Source: Maritimibacter sp. 55A14 (GTDB lineage: Bacteria > Pseudomonadota > Alphaproteobacteria > Rhodobacterales > Rhodobacteraceae). From it: a stretch of 64,000 bases of DNA. The stretch is from contig NZ_QEYE01000009.1 in the NCBI RefSeq assembly GCF_003122205.1, forward strand, positions 95,356-159,355. The letters run 5' to 3'. This document shows, one piece after another, positions 34,896 through 43,119 of the stretch (within the stretch, counting starts at the first letter, position 1; each line of letters begins with the position of its first letter). Below the pieces are notes generated by a model. The model saw only the letters and a list, made by a program, of their open reading frames with translations, searched no databases and was not told the origin of the DNA. The translations under genes and the position numbers were made by a program.

Positions 34896-35708
34896 ATGAC
34901 CAGTTCGAAACTCCGTGCGCTAGCCTTGCTTTGCCTGTGCTCCGCGGCGGTCGCAAGCTGCGGCCCGGCGGAAATCCCGACAGGCATCCACGATCCGATG
35001 GAAGAACGGAACCGCGGCGCGCACGAGTTCAACAAGGAGGTGGACAAGGCGTTCATCGACCCTGCGGCGCGTGGCTACGACACCATCACGCCCGAACCGG
35101 TTCAGGAGGGTATCAACAATTTCGCCGACAATCTCGACGTGCCGATGGACGTGGTCAACCAGGTGCTGCAACTGCGCATCGGGCGGGCGTTGAAGAACAC
35201 CGCGCGCTTCGCGATCAACTCGACCGTGGGCATCGTCGGGATTTTCGACGTGGCGCGCAAGATGGGGATCGAGCAGGACGACACCGATTTCGGCGAGACG
35301 CTGCATGTCTGGGGTGTGCGCGAAGGCCGCTATGTGGAAGCCACCTTCATCGGCCCCACCACCAGCCGCGACATGGCCGGGATTTTCGTCGACCTCGCTG
35401 CCAATCCGATCCGCTGGGTCGTCGGCTCGCCGGAGCGGTTCCTCGATATCGGGGCGGATGTCGGTTCGGCACTGAGCACACGCAGTAAGCGCAGAGATTT
35501 GATCGACTCGATTTTATATGAAAGTGCAGATAGTTACGCACAGGCACGGATGATCTACCTGCAGAATCGCAGATTCAAGCTTCGCGGTGGTAAATCCGGT
35601 GATTATATCGACCCGTATGCGAATTCCGAGGAGTCTCAAAATGCATCAGCCGCGCAGGATGGAACGGACCCGTACAGCGATCCCTACAGCGACCCCTACA
35701 GCGAATAG
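34896..35708 (+). CDS. mlaA: MlaA/VacJ outer-membrane lipoprotein
   Basis: Outer-membrane part of the Mla pathway, which keeps phospholipids out of the outer leaflet. 270 residues. A lipoprotein signal ends in the lipobox AVASC (Cys22). Family blocks: DPMEERNRGAHEFNKEVDKA, DNLDVPMDVVNQVLQLRIGR, ALKNTARFAINSTVGIVGIF and DFGETLHVWGVREGRY. The start at 34896 gives a normal-length signal; 34854 is an upstream alternative. The C-terminus ends in three DPYS repeats. Overlaps mlaC by 68 nt. The remaining mla genes are not in the window. Confidence 0.94.
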   Translation: MTSSKLRALALLCLCSAAVASCGPAEIPTGIHDPMEERNRGAHEFNKEVDKAFIDPAARGYDTITPEPVQEGINNFADNLDVPMDVVNQVLQLRIGRALKNTARFAINSTVGIVGIFDVARKMGIEQDDTDFGETLHVWGVREGRYVEATFIGPTTSRDMAGIFVDLAANPIRWVVGSPERFLDIGADVGSALSTRSKRRDLIDSILYESADSYAQARMIYLQNRRFKLRGGKSGDYIDPYANSEESQNASAAQDGTDPYSDPYSDPYSE

Positions 35709-36303
35709 ACCCGGCCGCCGCGCGGTCGTGATGGGCCTCGCGGCGGGCATCACCGGGATCGCCCTGCCGTTGCACGCACAGGCCCTGACGCTGAACGAGG
35801 CGCGCGAATTGATCAGCCGGCTCGTGGCCGACATAAACTCGGTCATCAATTCCGGCGCGCGCGAACAGGCCATGTACAGGCGCTTCGAGGGCATTCTCCA
35901 GAAATATGCCGATGTGCCGATCATCGCGCGCAGCGCGCTGGGCGTGGAGTGGCGGTCGATCGACAACAGTCAGCGCCGCGCGTTCACAGAGGCATTCCAG
36001 GGCTACCTGTCGCGCAAATACGGCAAGCGCTTCCGCGAGTTCATCGGCGGGGAGATCCGCGTGCAGGACACCCGCAAGGTCAAGAGCTTCTACGAGGTCG
36101 TCTCGGTCGCGGATCTGCGCGGCGAGGCACCTTTCGAGGTACTCTGGCATGTCTCCGACAAGAGCGGAAAGCCCAAGATGTTCAACCTCTATATCGAGGG
36201 GATCAACATGCTGGCGACGGAACGCACGGAAATCGGCGCCATGCTCGACAAGCGCGGCGGCAATGTCGATGCGTTGATCCAGGATCTCCGGACGGCGGGA
36301 TAA
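35641..36303 (+). CDS. mlaC: MlaC/Ttg2D-type phospholipid-binding periplasmic protein
   Basis: Periplasmic phospholipid shuttle of the Mla pathway, 220 residues. A twin-arginine-like or Sec signal (GRRAVVMGLAAGITGIALPL, cleavage near HAQA) follows a 25-residue leader. Mature blocks YRRFEGILQKYADVPIIARS and GIRVQDTRKV-like GEIRVQDTRKVKSFYEVVSV match MlaC, as does INMLATERTEIGAMLDKRGG at the end. The start at 35641 has GAGGAG 7 nt upstream and lies inside mlaA. The stop TAA sits in the loop of a GC-rich hairpin (36293-36312). Confidence 0.92.
   Translation: MHQPRRMERTRTAIPTATPTANRPGRRAVVMGLAAGITGIALPLHAQALTLNEARELISRLVADINSVINSGAREQAMYRRFEGILQKYADVPIIARSALGVEWRSIDNSQRRAFTEAFQGYLSRKYGKRFREFIGGEIRVQDTRKVKSFYEVVSVADLRGEAPFEVLWHVSDKSGKPKMFNLYIEGINMLATERTEIGAMLDKRGGNVDALIQDLRTAG
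35667..35702 (+). repeat. 12-bp tandem repeat, three copies, read in two frames
   Basis: Unit GAYCCBTACAGC repeated three times inside the mlaA/mlaC overlap. In the mlaA frame it encodes DPYSDPYSDPYS; in the mlaC frame it encodes TRTAIPTATPTA. Confidence 0.9.
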
Positions 36304-36312
36304 TTCCCGCCG
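36293..36312 (+). terminator. Hairpin enclosing the mlaC stop codon
   Basis: CGGCGGGA-TAAT-TCCCGCCG: perfect 8-bp GC-rich stem with the stop TAA in the 4-nt loop. No T-tract follows, so it may be a pause site or mRNA 3'-end protector rather than a simple terminator. Confidence 0.4.
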
Positions 36313-36374
36313 GGGTTGATGGGCGGATCCAGACGTGGTTATCGTGTCGCTGACAGGGTTTTAGCGGTGCGTGC

Positions 36375-37175
36375 ATGGCCGAGCTTCCAAGAATTGTGAT
36401 CTGCACCCGGTTTTCCTTCTGGGGCAAATCCGGTTGGAAGAGCGAGTTTTCCGAAGACCCCGGCCAGCTTTTCGACCGCGACAGGCTGGAGGCACGGCTG
36501 GCGCTGCTCGAACTGGTGGCGCTGGCCTCGCTCAAGGGCCAGTCGTCGCAGAATTTCGATCTTTTCCTGCTGACCAGCGAACGCCTGCCCGACTGGGCGC
36601 GCGAGCGACTGGAGGCGATCTGCGCCGCCGCCCTGCCGACAGAGCGCTTCAAGATCGTGCAGGCGGGGTTCTCGCCCGCCCGGCGCTGGCTGGCGCGCTG
36701 GATGAAGCGGGTCCATGGCGACGCGCCGGTCGCGCAGGTCGTGCTGGACGACGATGACGGGCTGGCCTCGGATTACGTGGAGACGCTCGAGACCCTGCTG
36801 GCCGAACGCCGCGACGCGGGTGGGCTGAAGGTGGAGGCGCTGCCGCATTTCGTGACTTTCCCGCGGGGTTACGGGCTGGATCTGGAAAGCCAGCCGCCAC
36901 GCCTGCTGAAACACAATTACCGTTTCATCAATCTGGGGCTAACGATGATCGGGCGCGCGCAGGACAAGAACATTTTCGCGATCAGCCACCGCACGGCGCC
37001 CAAGCGGTTCGGCTTCACCGAATTCGCGGAGCGGCGCATGTTCGTCCGCTCGGTGCATGGGCTCAACGATTCCCGCGTCACCGTGAACGAGAAATGGGAC
37101 GAGGTGCCGGACTGGGACGAAGACGCGGAAATCCGCGCGCGGTTCGCCTTCCTCCTGCCGATGCGGGAGTGCTGA
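36375..37175 (+). CDS. Putative rhamnosyltransferase-like glycosyltransferase
   Basis: 266-residue soluble protein resembling the putative rhamnosyl transferase family (PF11316). An N-terminal RIVICTRFSFWG is followed by QNFDLFLLTSERLPDWARER and an acidic motif AQVVLDDDDGLASDYVETLE that probably binds the sugar nucleotide and metal, as DxD does in GT-A enzymes. No membrane segment. The acceptor is unknown; a surface polysaccharide is likely. Stands alone, convergent with the PBP1 gene 5 nt away. Confidence 0.75.
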   Translation: MAELPRIVICTRFSFWGKSGWKSEFSEDPGQLFDRDRLEARLALLELVALASLKGQSSQNFDLFLLTSERLPDWARERLEAICAAALPTERFKIVQAGFSPARRWLARWMKRVHGDAPVAQVVLDDDDGLASDYVETLETLLAERRDAGGLKVEALPHFVTFPRGYGLDLESQPPRLLKHNYRFINLGLTMIGRAQDKNIFAISHRTAPKRFGFTEFAERRMFVRSVHGLNDSRVTVNEKWDEVPDWDEDAEIRARFAFLLPMREC

Positions 37176-37179
37176 GCGG

Positions 37180-39327
37180 TCAGTTCCGGCGCCCGAAGAT
37201 CGCGCCCAGAACCTCGTCGAGAATGCTCTGTTCCACGCCGCGGCGGATCCGCCTTTCGGTGCGCGGCGCGCGCATGCCGGGCGTGGCCTCGGCCACCGGG
37301 TCGATCATCGGCAGGGGGCGAGGCTCCAGCCCTTCATGCACGCGGATCATCGTCTCGCGCCAGATCTCCGCTGGCAGACCGCCGCCGGTCACGCCTGTCA
37401 GCGGCGAGTTGTCGTCATAGCCCATCCAGACACCGGCCACGTAATCGGCGGTAAAGCCTACGAACCAGGCATCGCGGGCGGCCTGGGTGGTGCCGGTCTT
37501 GCCAGCTGTGAGCCGGTCGGGCAGCGCGGCGCGCCGGCCGGTCCCGGCTTCTGTGACGCGGCTCATCATGTAGGTGAGCTGTCGCGCCGCACTGGTCGAG
37601 ATCACGCGTTCGCCCACGCCGCCCTCGATCTGCATCAGCGGCTCGCGCTCGCCCTGCAGGCGCAGGCTCGTCATGCCGTAGGGCTTGACCGAGCTGCCGC
37701 CGTTCAGGATGCCGGCGAAGGCGCCGGTCATCTGCATCAGCGTCGTCTCCGATGTGCCAAGCGCCAGCGCCGCGCCCGACGCGAGATCCGTCTGGATGCC
37801 GAAATCCGTGGCGACCTTGCGCACGTTCTCGCGCCCCACGGCCTCCGAAACCTTGACGGCGACGGTGTTGATGGATTGCGCCAGGGCGTCGGTCAGCCGC
37901 ATCTCGCCGCGGAACTTTCCGTCATAGTTGCGCGGCGACCATTCGCCGGAGCCGGGAATGTCCAGCGTCACGGGTTCGTCCACCACGACGCTGTCGAACC
38001 GGAAACCGAGATCGAGTGCGGCGGCATAGACGAAGGGCTTGAAGGCCGAGCCGGTCTGACGCTTCGCCTGTGTGGCGCGGTTGAAAAGCCCGGAGGCCCG
38101 CATCTGCCTCCCGCCCACGACCGCGCGCACCGCGCCGTCGGCTGACATCACCACGACGGCCGCCTGCGCCTCGGACTCGTCGCGCACCTTCTCGTCGAAG
38201 ACCTTCTGCACCGCCTCCTCCGCCGCGCGCTGAAGCCGCGGGTCGAAGGTGGTGCGGATGACCACGTCTTCGGTCGTGTCGCGGGTCAGGAAATCGGGAC
38301 CTTCCTCCATCACCCAATCGGCGAAGTAACCTCCCATTTCGGCGCGAGCGGCATCCGACAGGCCGGCGGGGTTCTCGCGCGCCGCCGCTGCGGACTGCGC
38401 CGAGAGATAACCCTGTTGCTGCATCAGCGACAGGACCACCGCGGCGCGGTTGCGGGCGCGTTCCATGTTGCTGGTCGGCGCGTAATAGGAGGGCGCGACC
38501 AGCAGCCCGGCCAGCATCGCCGCCTCGGCCGGGCGGACGCTGGCTGCGGATTTGCCGAAATAACGCTGGCTCGCGGCCTCGAAACCGCGCGCCCCCGCGC
38601 CCAGGTAAGCGCGGTTGAGGTAGATGCTCAGGATCTCGTCCTTGGTGTATTTCGCCTCCATCGCCAGTGCGAAGGGCACTTCCTTGATCTTGCGCCAAAG
38701 CGTCGTGCGGCGGCAGTCGCTTTCATACTCCGCCTCGTTCTTCCAATCCTCCGGGTCGTAGGCCACGCCGAGGCAAAGCAGCTTGGCGACCTGCTGCGTG
38801 ATGGTGGAGCCGCCATGACCCGACAGCGGGCCGCGCCCCTCGCTCAGGTTGATTCGGATCGCGCCGGCGATGCCGCGCGGGCTGATGCCGAAATGCCGGT
38901 AGAAGCGCTTGTCCTCGGTGGCGACCACGGCATTTTTCAGATGCTCGGAAACGGTGCCGGCGGTCACCGCGCCGCCGAACATGTCGCCGCGCCAGGCGAA
39001 GGGTTCGCCGTCGCGGTCGAGCAGCGTGACCGACCCGCGCGTGCGCCCGTCCACCAGGTCGAACGCCTTGGGTGGAAGTTGCAGGTAGAAGAAGAAAGTG
39101 GCGCCCGCGAGCACCATCGCCAGGATTGCGGCGCTGCGCCAACCGATGCCCCAGAGCAGCCGGAAGACCAGCCGCAGGAAGCTGCGCATCACCCGCACCA
39201 GCCAGGAGCGGCGCTTGGCGGGGCGCTTCGCGGCACGGCGCTTGGCTGGCGCGGCCTTGCGGGCTTTCGGGCGCGTCGTTCTGCGATCCGCCACAAGGTG
39301 CGGACGCTTCCTGCCGTTTCCACTCAT
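37180..39327 (-). CDS. Bifunctional penicillin-binding protein 1 (transglycosylase/transpeptidase)
   Basis: Class A PBP of 715 residues that polymerises and cross-links peptidoglycan. A strongly basic cytoplasmic tail (residues 1-60) precedes one membrane helix (about 62-82). The GT51 domain has E138 in TEDKRFYRHFGIS and GGSTITQQ (172-179). The transpeptidase domain has the active Ser427 in SAFK, S485-I-N487 and KTGTT (610-614). An LPP-poor, short C-terminus suggests a PBP1C/PBP1A-like branch. Divergent from glnK across 262 bp; no partner genes nearby. Confidence 0.95.
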   Translation of the reverse strand: MSGNGRKRPHLVADRRTTRPKARKAAPAKRRAAKRPAKRRSWLVRVMRSFLRLVFRLLWGIGWRSAAILAMVLAGATFFFYLQLPPKAFDLVDGRTRGSVTLLDRDGEPFAWRGDMFGGAVTAGTVSEHLKNAVVATEDKRFYRHFGISPRGIAGAIRINLSEGRGPLSGHGGSTITQQVAKLLCLGVAYDPEDWKNEAEYESDCRRTTLWRKIKEVPFALAMEAKYTKDEILSIYLNRAYLGAGARGFEAASQRYFGKSAASVRPAEAAMLAGLLVAPSYYAPTSNMERARNRAAVVLSLMQQQGYLSAQSAAAARENPAGLSDAARAEMGGYFADWVMEEGPDFLTRDTTEDVVIRTTFDPRLQRAAEEAVQKVFDEKVRDESEAQAAVVVMSADGAVRAVVGGRQMRASGLFNRATQAKRQTGSAFKPFVYAAALDLGFRFDSVVVDEPVTLDIPGSGEWSPRNYDGKFRGEMRLTDALAQSINTVAVKVSEAVGRENVRKVATDFGIQTDLASGAALALGTSETTLMQMTGAFAGILNGGSSVKPYGMTSLRLQGEREPLMQIEGGVGERVISTSAARQLTYMMSRVTEAGTGRRAALPDRLTAGKTGTTQAARDAWFVGFTADYVAGVWMGYDDNSPLTGVTGGGLPAEIWRETMIRVHEGLEPRPLPMIDPVAEATPGMRAPRTERRIRRGVEQSILDEVLGAIFGRRN

Positions 39328-39452
39328 TCTGCTGTCACCTGCGCGGGTTTTATCGTTGCGTCCTGAATAGCGGCTTCATTCCCGAAAGTGGAGAGCAGAC
39401 AGGCCGCTGCGCCGATTTCGATTTGCCTAATTTTTAATCATAAGGTGAAAGT

Positions 39453-39470
39453 TGTGCAAAAAATGTGCAA
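39453..39470 (+). promoter_or_regulatory. Direct repeat upstream of glnK, one helical turn apart
   Basis: TGTGCAA at 39453-39459 and again at 39464-39470, an 11-bp period, in an AT-rich patch 120-137 bp before glnK. Same-face repeats of this kind suit binding of a nitrogen regulator such as NtrC, but the sequence is not the classic NtrC dyad and no sigma-54 GG-N10-GC promoter was found. Confidence 0.3.
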
Positions 39471-39589
39471 TATGCCCTGGAAAATGGCGCCCCACCCCAT
39501 GGCTGAACCTTGTCATTCTGCGCTGCGGCATCCCTGATCCCCCCATCTGATCCACGCAGGACCGCCTGCACCATCGAGGGGATGACTAC

Positions 39590-39928
39590 GTGAAACTCAT
39601 CATAGCAGCGATTAAGCCGTTCAAGCTGGAGGAGGTGCGCGAGGCGCTCACATCCATCGGCGTGCGCGGCATGATGGTTACGGAAATCAAGGGATTCGGC
39701 GCTCAGTCGGGGCATACCGAGATCTATCGCGGCGCCGAATACGCCGTGAATTTCGTGCCCAAGGTCAAGCTGGAGATCGCCGTTTCCGCGGCAATGGCCG
39801 ATCAGGTCGTCGCCACGATTCGCGATACCGCGCGGACCGACAAGATCGGCGACGGCAAGATCTTCGTTCTCGACCTGCAACAGGCCGTGCGCGTGCGCAC
39901 CGGCGAAACCGACGAGGACGCGCTCTGA
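39590..39928 (+). CDS. glnK: Nitrogen regulatory PII protein GlnK
   Basis: 112-residue PII trimer subunit that senses 2-oxoglutarate, ATP/ADP and glutamine status and blocks AmtB when nitrogen is plentiful. The T-loop carries Tyr51 in YRGAEYAVNFVPK, the uridylylation site, and the C-terminal TDKIGDGKIFVLDLQQAVRV is the PII signature. The start is GTG at 39590 with GAGGGG upstream. Lies 22 nt before amtB, the standard glnK-amtB operon. Confidence 0.97.
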   Translation: MKLIIAAIKPFKLEEVREALTSIGVRGMMVTEIKGFGAQSGHTEIYRGAEYAVNFVPKVKLEIAVSAAMADQVVATIRDTARTDKIGDGKIFVLDLQQAVRVRTGETDEDAL

Positions 39929-39950
39929 GCGCACGAGGGGAAATAAGGAA

Positions 39951-41303
39951 ATGACAATGAACCGCTATATTCAACCGGGCACGATCACCGCGGGCCTTGC
40001 CGCCGCGGCGCTTACCTTGGTGCCATCGCTGGCGTTTGCACAGGATGCGGCGACGCCGGGTTTTGACGAGATCGGCCCTTATATCATGACGACACTGCTG
40101 TTTTGCATGGCAGGCTTCCTCGTCTTTTTCATGGCCGCCGGGTTCGCAATGCTCGAAGGCGGGCTTGTGCGTTCGAAGAACGTCACGATGCAGATGACCA
40201 AGAACATTGCGCTCTACTCTTTTGCCGCGATCATGTACTGGCTGATCGGCTTTAACCTGATGTATCCGGGCGACGCGTGGATCATGGCCGGCTGGGTCGG
40301 TCCGTTCTTCTCGCAGACCGTGCTGGACCCTGTGGGTGTGGGCGCGGCGGATGCGGCGCTTGACTACGCCTCGGTCGGGTCTGACTTCTTCTTCCAACTG
40401 GTGTTCGTTGCTGCCACCGCATCGATCGTGTCGGGTGCGCTGGCCGAACGCATCAAGCTGTGGCCGTTCCTGGTATTCGTGATCCTTCTGACCGGTGTCA
40501 TGTACCCGATCTCGGGCTCGTGGCAGTGGGGTGGCGGCTGGCTGTCCGAGGCTGGTTTCTCGGACTTTGCCGGGTCGACTGTTGTGCACTCGGTGGGTGG
40601 CTGGGCCGCTCTGGCCGGTGCCATCGTGCTGGGCCCGCGTATCGGCAAGTACGGCAAGGATGGCAAGGTGCACCCGATCCCGGGTTCGAACCTGGCGCTT
40701 GCAACCCTGGGTACGTTCATCCTGTGGCTGGGTTGGTTTGGCTTCAATGGCGGCTCGCAGCTGGCCATGGGCACCGTGGGCGACGTCTCGGACGTAAGCC
40801 GCATCTTTGCCAACACCAACATGGCCGCCGCTTCCGGTTCCGTGACCGCCCTGATCCTGACGCAGGTGATGTACAAGAAGCCCGACCTGACGATGGTGCT
40901 GAACGGCGCGCTGGCGGGTCTGGTTTCGATCACCGCCGAGCCGCTGGCCCCCACTCTGTTCGGATCGTTGTGGATCGGTGCAGTGGGTGGTCTGATCGTG
41001 GTCCTCGCCGTGCCGATGCTGGACAAGTTCAAGATCGACGACGTGGTCGGCGCTGTGCCAGTGCACCTGTTTGCCGGTATCTGGGGCACGATAGCCGTGG
41101 TCTTCTACAACGGTGACGCCAGCCTTGGCACCCAACTGATGGGTATCATCGCCTTCGGTGTCTTCACCTTCGTTGGCAGCCTGGCTCTCTGGTTCATCCT
41201 GAAAACCGTGATGGGCATCCGCGTGGACGAGGAGACCGAGATCAACGGCCTCGACATGGTGGAGTTGGGCATGGAAGCCTATCCCGAATTCTCGAAAGGC
41301 TGA
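39951..41303 (+). CDS. amtB: Ammonium transporter AmtB
   Basis: Trimeric ammonium channel of 450 residues with a cleavable signal (LAAAALTLVPSLAFA) and eleven membrane helices. The conserved twin histidines of the pore are in TVVHSVGGWAAL and VPVHLFAGIWG; the signature DYASVGSDFF and WLGWFGFNGGSQL match the family. Third-position base use is a little less extreme than in neighbours, as is common for highly expressed membrane genes. Co-transcribed with glnK, ending at a strong terminator. Confidence 0.97.
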   Translation: MTMNRYIQPGTITAGLAAAALTLVPSLAFAQDAATPGFDEIGPYIMTTLLFCMAGFLVFFMAAGFAMLEGGLVRSKNVTMQMTKNIALYSFAAIMYWLIGFNLMYPGDAWIMAGWVGPFFSQTVLDPVGVGAADAALDYASVGSDFFFQLVFVAATASIVSGALAERIKLWPFLVFVILLTGVMYPISGSWQWGGGWLSEAGFSDFAGSTVVHSVGGWAALAGAIVLGPRIGKYGKDGKVHPIPGSNLALATLGTFILWLGWFGFNGGSQLAMGTVGDVSDVSRIFANTNMAAASGSVTALILTQVMYKKPDLTMVLNGALAGLVSITAEPLAPTLFGSLWIGAVGGLIVVLAVPMLDKFKIDDVVGAVPVHLFAGIWGTIAVVFYNGDASLGTQLMGIIAFGVFTFVGSLALWFILKTVMGIRVDEETEINGLDMVELGMEAYPEFSKG

Positions 41304-41331
41304 GTACCTCTTCCATATGCCTGGCGAGGGG

Positions 41332-41360
41332 AGGCCCCGGATCAAGGTCCGGGGCCTTTC
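41332..41360. terminator. Strong bidirectional terminator between amtB and the LysR gene
   Basis: AGGCCCCGGA-TCAAGG-TCCGGGGCCT, a perfect 10-bp stem, then TTC-ATTT. It encodes the last codons and stop of the convergent LysR gene on the other strand. The core belongs to the same repeat family as the 15849-15919 element. Confidence 0.8.
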
Positions 41361-42223
41361 ATTTCCGCCCGCAGCCAGTCGGTGAAGGCGATCACCGCAG
41401 GTGAGGCCGAGGCCCGGTCGGGGGCAATCAGGAAATAGCTCTCCTCCATCTCCCCGGCATGAGTGAAGGGCCGCACCAGCCGCCCGGTTTCCAGCTTGTG
41501 CCGCGCCACCGTGTCATGGGCCAGCGCCACGCCGGCGCCGGCTTCCGCCGCGGCCAGTGTCAGCGCATAGGTGGAGGCATAGCTCACCCTTCTGCCGCGC
41601 GGAAACTCAAGCCCCTGGCCCGCGAACCAGCCTTCCCAGCCGCAGAGCATGTCGGCGCAGTCGAAGAGCGGCACCTCGCCCAGACGGTCCAGTTCCACCG
41701 CGAAGCCCGGCGCGGCAACCGGGTAGTAGCGGTCGCGCGTCAGTCGCTCCGCCCGCACGCCCTCGCCGGGCGTCCGGCCCAGCCGTATCTCCACATCGGC
41801 ACGCGCGGCGGTCCGCTCCGGCTCCCATATCGCGGTGGTTATGTTGAGCCGCAGCCAGGGATGCGCCGCCATCAGCCGCGGCAGGCGCGGCGCGAGCCAG
41901 AGTACCGAGAAACCCATGTTCGCCTGCACCTGAAGAAGCTGCCCGGCCTCCGGCCCGGCAATGGCGCGGGTGCCGTGCGCCAGCGTGGCGAAGGCTTCCT
42001 GCACCGCCGGCAAATAGGCCTTGCCCGCCTCGGTCAGTTCCAGCCGCCGCGGCCGGCGGTGGAAGAGCAGCCGGCCCAGATGGGCCTCCAGCGTCTTGAT
42101 CTGTTGGCTGACTGCGGATTGCGTCATGTTCAGCTCCGCCGCCGCCCCGGTGAAGGACAGGTGCCGGGCCGAGGCCTCGAAGGCGCGCAGCCAGTTGAGC
42201 GGGGGCAGGTCGGTGCGGGCCAT
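41342..42223 (-). CDS. LysR-family transcriptional regulator (GcvA-like)
   Basis: 293-residue regulator with an N-terminal winged helix (LNWLRAFEASARHLSFTGAA, then LNMTQSAVSQQIKTLEAHLG) and a LysR substrate-binding domain. Similar to GcvA-type members. Divergent from the aldolase/acyl-CoA operon starting at 42334, which it most likely controls. The 110-bp divergent region is AT-rich and carries ATAAG-N16-CTTAT (42233-42258), a candidate binding site. The inducer is unknown and probably an intermediate of that pathway. Confidence 0.92.
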   Translation of the reverse strand: MARTDLPPLNWLRAFEASARHLSFTGAAAELNMTQSAVSQQIKTLEAHLGRLLFHRRPRRLELTEAGKAYLPAVQEAFATLAHGTRAIAGPEAGQLLQVQANMGFSVLWLAPRLPRLMAAHPWLRLNITTAIWEPERTAARADVEIRLGRTPGEGVRAERLTRDRYYPVAAPGFAVELDRLGEVPLFDCADMLCGWEGWFAGQGLEFPRGRRVSYASTYALTLAAAEAGAGVALAHDTVARHKLETGRLVRPFTHAGEMEESYFLIAPDRASASPAVIAFTDWLRAEMKGPGP

Positions 42224-42232
42224 GTTTCACCA

Positions 42233-42258
42233 TAAGAAGATCATTAGTTCAACTTATA
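42233..42258. promoter_or_regulatory. Candidate LysR binding dyad in the divergent promoter
   Basis: ATAAG-N16-CTTAT, 10 nt before the LysR start and 75 nt before the aldolase start, in an AT-rich tract. LysR regulators often bind spaced dyads of this type between divergent genes, but the arms are short. Confidence 0.3.
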
Positions 42259-42333
42259 CATAGCCCTTGAATTTTTCGTTGGTAAAGCCCCGCCGTGCGT
42301 GTCTTGCTTCGCGACAAGGAGATGGAGGTTCTC

Positions 42334-43098
42334 ATGGTCGCGATGCAAGAAGCCGCCGCCCGCCCGAACATGGATCACTGGCCGGAACGGGTGGAACTGG
42401 CCGCCGCCTTCCGCTGGACCGCGCGCCTGAACATGCACGAGGCGGTGGCGAACCATTTCTCGCTCTCGGTGAACGCTGATGGCACGCGCTTCCTGATGAA
42501 CCCCAACCAGGTGCATTTCAGCCGCATCCGCGCTTCGGACCTCCTCCTGATCGACGCCAACGATCCCGGGACGCTGGATGGCCCCGACGCGCCGGACCCC
42601 ACCGCCTGGGGGCTGCATGGCGGGCTCCACCGGCACTGTCCGCAAGCCCGCTGCGCGATGCATGTCCATTCCACCTTCGCGACCGTCCTGGCCAGCCTGG
42701 CCGACAGCCGCCTGCCGCCGATCGACCAGAACAGCGCCACCTTCTTCAACCGTTACGTCATCGACGAGGATTATGGCGGCCTGGCCTTCGAGGAGGAAGG
42801 CGCGCGCTGCGCGCGGCTCTTCACCGACCCGCGCCAGAGGGTGATGATCATGGGCAATCACGGGGTCATGGTGATCGGCGATACCGTGGCCGAGACTTTC
42901 AACCGGATGTTCTATTTCGAACGCGCCGCCGAGACCTATATCCGCGCGTTACAGACCGGCCAGCCGCTGCGCGTGCTCTCCGACGAGATCGCCGAGAAGA
43001 CCGCACGCGAGCTTGAAACCTATCCCGAGCAGGACAAGCGCCACCTGGCGGAGCTCAAGGCGATCCTGGACGCCGAGGGTTCCGACTACGCCACCTGA
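42334..43098 (+). CDS. Class II aldolase/adducin-domain protein
   Basis: 254 residues of the zinc-dependent class II aldolase fold (fuculose-1-phosphate aldolase/RhaD family). Metal-binding histidines lie in CAMHVHSTFATVLASLAD, with a third in GNHGVMVIGDTVAETFNRMF. The start at 42334 has GGAGG 6 nt upstream. As first gene of a CoA-ester operon, it could cleave or decarboxylate a hydroxy-acid substrate to feed the CoA ligase, but the substrate is unknown; many members of this branch are not true sugar aldolases. Confidence 0.85.
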   Translation: MVAMQEAAARPNMDHWPERVELAAAFRWTARLNMHEAVANHFSLSVNADGTRFLMNPNQVHFSRIRASDLLLIDANDPGTLDGPDAPDPTAWGLHGGLHRHCPQARCAMHVHSTFATVLASLADSRLPPIDQNSATFFNRYVIDEDYGGLAFEEEGARCARLFTDPRQRVMIMGNHGVMVIGDTVAETFNRMFYFERAAETYIRALQTGQPLRVLSDEIAEKTARELETYPEQDKRHLAELKAILDAEGSDYAT

Positions 43099-43119
43099 CC
43101 CGCCGCAGACGAGGCCCCG

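Noticed and set aside
39430..39589. Possible sigma-54 promoter before glnK (TGGCTGAACCTTGT)
   Set aside because: The GG to GC spacing is one base short and the -12 GC is missing; no GG-N10-GC pair was found in the region.
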